From the NCBI GenBank assembly GCA_946886925.1, contig CAMPJQ010000057.1, positions 1 to 9,904 on the forward strand: a stretch of DNA of 9,904 nucleotides, given 5' to 3'. The notes beneath the pieces were generated by a model. It made no database searches and had not been told where the DNA came from. It worked only from the letters and a program-made list of their open reading frames with translations. This document shows positions 6,971 to 9,904 of the stretch, piece by piece (positions within the stretch are counted from its first letter, which is position 1; every line of letters begins with the position of its first letter). Origin of the DNA: an uncultured Terrimonas sp. Its GTDB lineage: Bacteria > Bacteroidota > Bacteroidia > Chitinophagales > Chitinophagaceae. The translations under genes and the position numbers were made by a program.

Positions 6971-8437
6971 ATGATAGAAAAACGTATCATTACTGTAATT
7001 GTGTTTCTCTTCGTTTTCATTCCTTTAAAAGTGCTTAAAGCGCAGGAAGGAATTGTGAAGAAGCCAAATGTTATTGTCATTATTACGGATGATCAGCATT
7101 ACCGTACCATTCGGGCATTGGGCAACAGGGAGATCATAACACCCAATATGGATAAACTGGTAAAAGGAGGCACGGCGTTTACCCAGGCCCATATCCAGGG
7201 TGGTTTAAGCGGAGCCATTTGCTGTCCAAGCCGCGCCATGTTACTGACCGGTAAAAATCTTTTTAGCCTTCACGAAGATGGACAGTATATTCCGGAGTCT
7301 GACATTAGTTTCCCGGAACTATTCCGGAACAATGGATATATTACTTTTGAAACCGGCAAATGGCACCAGGACAAGGCCTCCTTTCAGCGCGCATTTGCTG
7401 CCGGTGATAATATTTTCTTCGGTGGCATGCATCCGCCTGCAACAGGAGGGCAATACAGGCCGAGGTTAAATCATTACGATAGCGGCGGTCTGTACAATAA
7501 CCCTTTTTGGGGAGATCAGTTCTCTTCAGTTTATTTTGCAGACGCTGCAATTAACTTCTTAAAGAAACAGCAACTCAGTTCGCAGCCATTCCTGATGTAT
7601 GTGGCATTTACTTCTCCCCACGATCCGCGTACAGCTCCTTCATGGTATGGGAAACATTATCGCATGGAAGATGTTTCATTGCCCGCGAATTATTTACCAC
7701 AGCACCCTTTTGATAACGGTGAATTGCAGATAAGGGATGAAACCCTGCTGCCTTTTCCACGTACGAAGGAAGCAATAAGGAAAGAAATTGCAAAGTATTA
7801 CAGCATGATCAGTGAAGTAGATGAGCAGATAGGAAGAATTTTAGAAACGTTGAAGAAAATTGGAAAAGATAAAAATACCGTTGTTGTTTTTGCAGGTGAT
7901 AACGGATTGGCTACGGGGCAGCACGGTTTATTGGGAAAGCAAAACTTGTATGATTGTGCTATGCGCGTGCCATTAATTTTTAAAGGGCCGGGCATACCTG
8001 CGGGAAAAATGATAAACAAATATGTTTACCTGAACGATATATACCCCACTGTATGTGAAATAGCCGGCATTTCTGTTCCTGCCTCTGTTGAAGGAAAGTC
8101 AATGATAAGCGCATTTGGTAATGGAAATTTTAATGGAAGGAACCATCTGCTTTTTGCTTACCTGAATTTGCAACGGGCTATCGTTCATCGTGAATTTAAA
8201 CTGATACGGTATAATGTAAACGGGCAATCTTTTGTACAATTGTTTGATTTAAATGCGGATCCTTTTGAAATGCATAATCTCGCAGCAGAAAACCGGTATC
8301 GGGCTAAGCTCATGTTCATGGATTCCCTGTTGAATAAGACTATGGAGGAAATGGGTGATTTTTGCGACATCAATAAACCCGGATGGGGGTATCCGAAAAA
8401 ATGGACCATGTTGGACGTAAAAAAATTAAATCCTTAA
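6971..8437 (+). CDS. Exported type I sulfatase
   Basis: A 488-residue sulfatase (PF00884) with a signal peptide cut near Ala24 (VLKA/QEG). The maturation signature CCPSRAMLLTG makes Cys84 the residue converted to formylglycine. Metal and active-site residues are in place: D40-D41 in ITDDQ, K130 and H132 in GKWH, H217 in SPHDP, D310-N311 in GDNG, and K323 in GLLGKQ. It probably removes sulfate from a glycan or small organic sulfate in the periplasm; the subfamily and substrate cannot be read from the sequence. No maturation enzyme is in the window, so that must come from elsewhere. I preferred ATG 6971 over GTG 6932 because it begins the signal peptide directly. It is the last gene of the block and may share its transcript or use the 58-nt leader. 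Confidence 0.92.
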   Translation: MIEKRIITVIVFLFVFIPLKVLKAQEGIVKKPNVIVIITDDQHYRTIRALGNREIITPNMDKLVKGGTAFTQAHIQGGLSGAICCPSRAMLLTGKNLFSLHEDGQYIPESDISFPELFRNNGYITFETGKWHQDKASFQRAFAAGDNIFFGGMHPPATGGQYRPRLNHYDSGGLYNNPFWGDQFSSVYFADAAINFLKKQQLSSQPFLMYVAFTSPHDPRTAPSWYGKHYRMEDVSLPANYLPQHPFDNGELQIRDETLLPFPRTKEAIRKEIAKYYSMISEVDEQIGRILETLKKIGKDKNTVVVFAGDNGLATGQHGLLGKQNLYDCAMRVPLIFKGPGIPAGKMINKYVYLNDIYPTVCEIAGISVPASVEGKSMISAFGNGNFNGRNHLLFAYLNLQRAIVHREFKLIRYNVNGQSFVQLFDLNADPFEMHNLAAENRYRAKLMFMDSLLNKTMEEMGDFCDINKPGWGYPKKWTMLDVKKLNP

Positions 8438-8459
8438 GAACGGTCTTCAAACGGGTTAA

Positions 8460-8476
8460 CAGGCTTAATAAGCCTG
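8460..8476. terminator. Hairpin between convergent genes, candidate bidirectional terminator
   Basis: CAGGCTTA (8460-8467) and TAAGCCTG (8469-8476) are inverted copies; realistically six base pairs close a five-base loop. It lies in the 44-nt gap between the ends of the sulfatase gene and the minus-strand small gene, where a shared terminator is expected. Neither side has a clear U-tract, which weakens the call. Confidence 0.4.
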
Positions 8477-8481
8477 GCTCA

Positions 8482-8724
8482 TTATTTCAAATCTTTTTCA
8501 AGCTGGGTTGCTATAGCCTGCAGCAACACTTTATCAATATTCATTTTTTTACCTTCTTCTATTAAAACCGCACGATAATGGCCCTCCTCATCCGGTTCAA
8601 AACTTATTGCTTCATTTTTTATAAGCACCACAATCCTGTGGCTGTATCCATATACCTGTAATTCGGCTTCAAACGCTCTTTCTTCCCCCAAGCCGGTAAC
8701 GGTAAGGATAAATGATTCTGCCAT
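8482..8724 (-). CDS. Small conserved-looking protein of unknown function, 80 aa
   Basis: I do not recognise this family. The protein opens with MAESFILTVTGLGEERAFEAELQVYGYSHRIVVLI, predicted as alternating beta strands, continues with a charged FEPDEEGHYRAVL stretch, and ends in an amphipathic helix (about 62-80: IDKVLLQAIATQLEKDLK). It has no signal peptide, membrane segment or cysteine, and is acidic, so a soluble cytoplasmic protein is likely. That it is real is supported by protein-like composition, the absence of any competing gene on the other strand, and a position that leaves compact spacers (44 nt to the convergent sulfatase). ATG at 8722-8724 is preceded by an A/T-rich leader without Shine-Dalgarno. 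It is transcribed divergently from the alpha/beta hydrolase and has no evident link with the main block. Confidence 0.7.
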   Translation of the reverse strand: MAESFILTVTGLGEERAFEAELQVYGYSHRIVVLIKNEAISFEPDEEGHYRAVLIEEGKKMNIDKVLLQAIATQLEKDLK

Positions 8725-8974
8725 TTTAAAAATGAAATTAATTTAATTTGGTAAGGTGCTGTATTTATTATTTGCCCGCTTTTTATTATCCGGACCTGCA
8801 TGATGTTAAGCAAAAATCGTTACAGATGTTATCGGATGAGTGGAAAATTATCCTCACTACCTGCTGCGAAGCAGCTATTCACCTTTTAATTTCATATGGT
8901 ACAGTTTGTGTGATACAGATACAGCTTTATTAAAATTATAGGTAAAAGTATTATTTCATTTTTAAAAAAAAGTT
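8725..8974. other. AT-rich intergenic region between divergent genes
   Basis: This 250-nt region separates the starts of the minus-strand small gene and the alpha/beta hydrolase, so it should contain promoters for both. Short ORFs exist on both strands (8748-8933 plus, 8619-8813 minus) but look like chance translations rich in aromatic and cysteine residues. A 5-bp hairpin GCTGC-GAA-GCAGC (8863-8875) has no U-tract. No repeat or RNA gene was recognised. Confidence 0.5.
8905..8935 (+). promoter_or_regulatory. Candidate promoter of the alpha/beta hydrolase gene
   Basis: TTTG at 8905-8908 is followed after 19 nt by TATTAAAA (8928-8935), which has the TAnn start of the Bacteroidota -7 element but not the TTTG end. 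The spacing and the 39 nt to the start codon are reasonable. In such AT-rich DNA a chance match is quite possible. Confidence 0.3.
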
Positions 8975-9862
8975 ATGAAATCCATTCAATTTACCGATAC
9001 AAACACAGGAGAAGAGATACATATTGCTTATTCATCATACGGCGATGGACAACCGGTAATATTAATTCATGGTTGGCCTCTGAGCCGTGAAATGTGGGAA
9101 TACCAACTTGCTGACCTGGTAAATGCCGGTCATCGTGTGGTAAAATATGATCGCCGCGGATTTGGTAAAAGCAGCAAACCATGGAAAGGATATGATTACG
9201 ATAGCTTAACAGATGATTTGCATGAACTGATAGAAAAATTGGATCTTAAAAATGCCATTCTTGTGGGATTTTCCATGGGTGGAGGAGAAGTGGTGAGATA
9301 CATTAGAAAATATGGAGAGGAACGGATAGCCGGTATAGTACTGATCAGTTCTGTTGTCCCCTTCCTTTTAAAAACAGCCGGTAACACAGAAGGTGTAGAT
9401 GCAGAGGTATTTGATGAAATGATAAAAGGAATTCAAAACGACAGGATCGGTTATCTTGATGAGTTTGGTAAAAAATTCTTTGGTGTGGGTTTTTTAAACA
9501 AACCCGTTAGCACCCCATTGTTAAATTATTACCTGCAATTGGGATCCAAAGCTTCGCAACAATCTACTATAGAATGTATAAAAAGTTTTTCCGCCACAGA
9601 TTTCAGGAGTGACGTGGACAAGATATCCGTTCCCACGCTTATTATTCATGGCGACAGCGATAAAATAGTTCCTTTTGAAGTGAGCAGCGAACGTACAGCA
9701 GGTATGATTCCTCATGCAGAGCTGGTTGTTTATGATGGAGCCCCTCACGGTTTATTTTATACGCACCGGGAGCTTTTAAATAAAGATCTCCTCAATTTCA
9801 TCAGTGGTAAAAAACATGAAGAACCAAGACCGGAGGATATCCCGGTAACATCTGTATTTTAA
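8975..9862 (+). CDS. Alpha/beta hydrolase, cofactor-free haloperoxidase/esterase type
   Basis: A 295-residue alpha/beta-fold hydrolase close to the non-heme chloroperoxidase and aryl-esterase group. The catalytic triad is visible: Ser100 in the nucleophile elbow GFSMGG (98-103), Asp229 in HGDSDKIVP, and His258 in APHGLF. The oxyanion region LIHGWPLSREMWEYQ and the following YDRRGFGKSSKP are typical of this group. Members hydrolyse esters and, with peracids, halogenate in vitro; the natural substrate is unknown. It has no signal peptide, so a cytoplasmic location is expected. A polar tail of about 15 residues after the last helix (ending DIPVTSVF) is somewhat longer than in the shortest family members. 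It stands alone here, divergent from the 80-aa gene, with no sign of belonging to the sulfatase block. Confidence 0.9.
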   Translation: MKSIQFTDTNTGEEIHIAYSSYGDGQPVILIHGWPLSREMWEYQLADLVNAGHRVVKYDRRGFGKSSKPWKGYDYDSLTDDLHELIEKLDLKNAILVGFSMGGGEVVRYIRKYGEERIAGIVLISSVVPFLLKTAGNTEGVDAEVFDEMIKGIQNDRIGYLDEFGKKFFGVGFLNKPVSTPLLNYYLQLGSKASQQSTIECIKSFSATDFRSDVDKISVPTLIIHGDSDKIVPFEVSSERTAGMIPHAELVVYDGAPHGLFYTHRELLNKDLLNFISGKKHEEPRPEDIPVTSVF

Positions 9863-9904
9863 TTTAATAGAACAGTCATTTTAATAATTTAAATCAATTA
9901 ATTA

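Noticed and set aside
8863..8875. GCTGC-GAA-GCAGC hairpin as a terminator or operator
   Set aside because: A 5-bp stem without U-tract and far from either gene start is within chance expectation.
8748..8933. Plus-strand ORF of 61 codons in the intergenic region before the alpha/beta hydrolase
   Set aside because: The composition is rich in Cys, Tyr and Ile as expected from random AT-rich DNA, with no family resemblance, and it overlaps a minus-strand ORF equally lacking support.

Overview
The window reads as a chromosomal piece of a Bacteroidota bacterium, most likely Chitinophagaceae or a close relative. This rests on protein style and gene content (DUF1080 hydrolase, a PVC-type cytochrome dehydrogenase, a periplasmic sulfatase), on AT-rich leaders mostly without Shine-Dalgarno sequences, and on weak matches to the TTTG / TAnnTTTG promoter type. 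No search was run, so the taxonomic call is an inference. There are eight clear protein genes, no tRNA or rRNA, no CRISPR array and no recognisable transposase or phage gene.

Left edge (1-277): what may be the last codons of an upstream gene, a hairpin over its stop codon, a GNRA-loop hairpin, and a convincing intrinsic terminator (105-134). A fresh leader follows, so the DUF1080 gene begins a new unit.

Main block (278-8437), six plus-strand genes: an exported DUF1080 (3-keto-disaccharide hydrolase type) protein; a very large exported dehydrogenase with a beta-propeller, HEAT-like repeats and a C-terminal CxxCH cytochrome; a Dabb-family small protein; a Tm-1-like/UPF0261 ATP-binding protein; a PEP-hydrolase-family TIM barrel; and an exported type I sulfatase. 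The middle genes are tightly spaced (7 and 30 nt), which suggests an operon. The exported products could desulfate, oxidise and cleave a glycoside or similar substrate in the periplasm. The cytoplasmic Dabb, Tm-1-like and TIM-barrel proteins could process what is imported. The substrate is unknown.

The most interesting structural point is the 223-nt spacer between the Tm-1-like and TIM-barrel genes (5808-6030). It is bracketed by a perfect 11-bp direct repeat and holds two strong palindromes, one of them like a REP element. Removing one repeat copy plus the segment between leaves a 20-nt gap, as expected of an undisturbed operon, so a small element may have inserted here. The two genes on either side correspond to the two halves of the fused tomato Tm-1 protein.

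Right part (8438-9904): a hairpin between convergent genes, a small minus-strand gene of unknown function (80 aa), a 250-nt AT-rich intergenic region, and an alpha/beta hydrolase of the cofactor-free haloperoxidase/esterase type. The last 42 nt are AT-rich and hold nothing I can identify.
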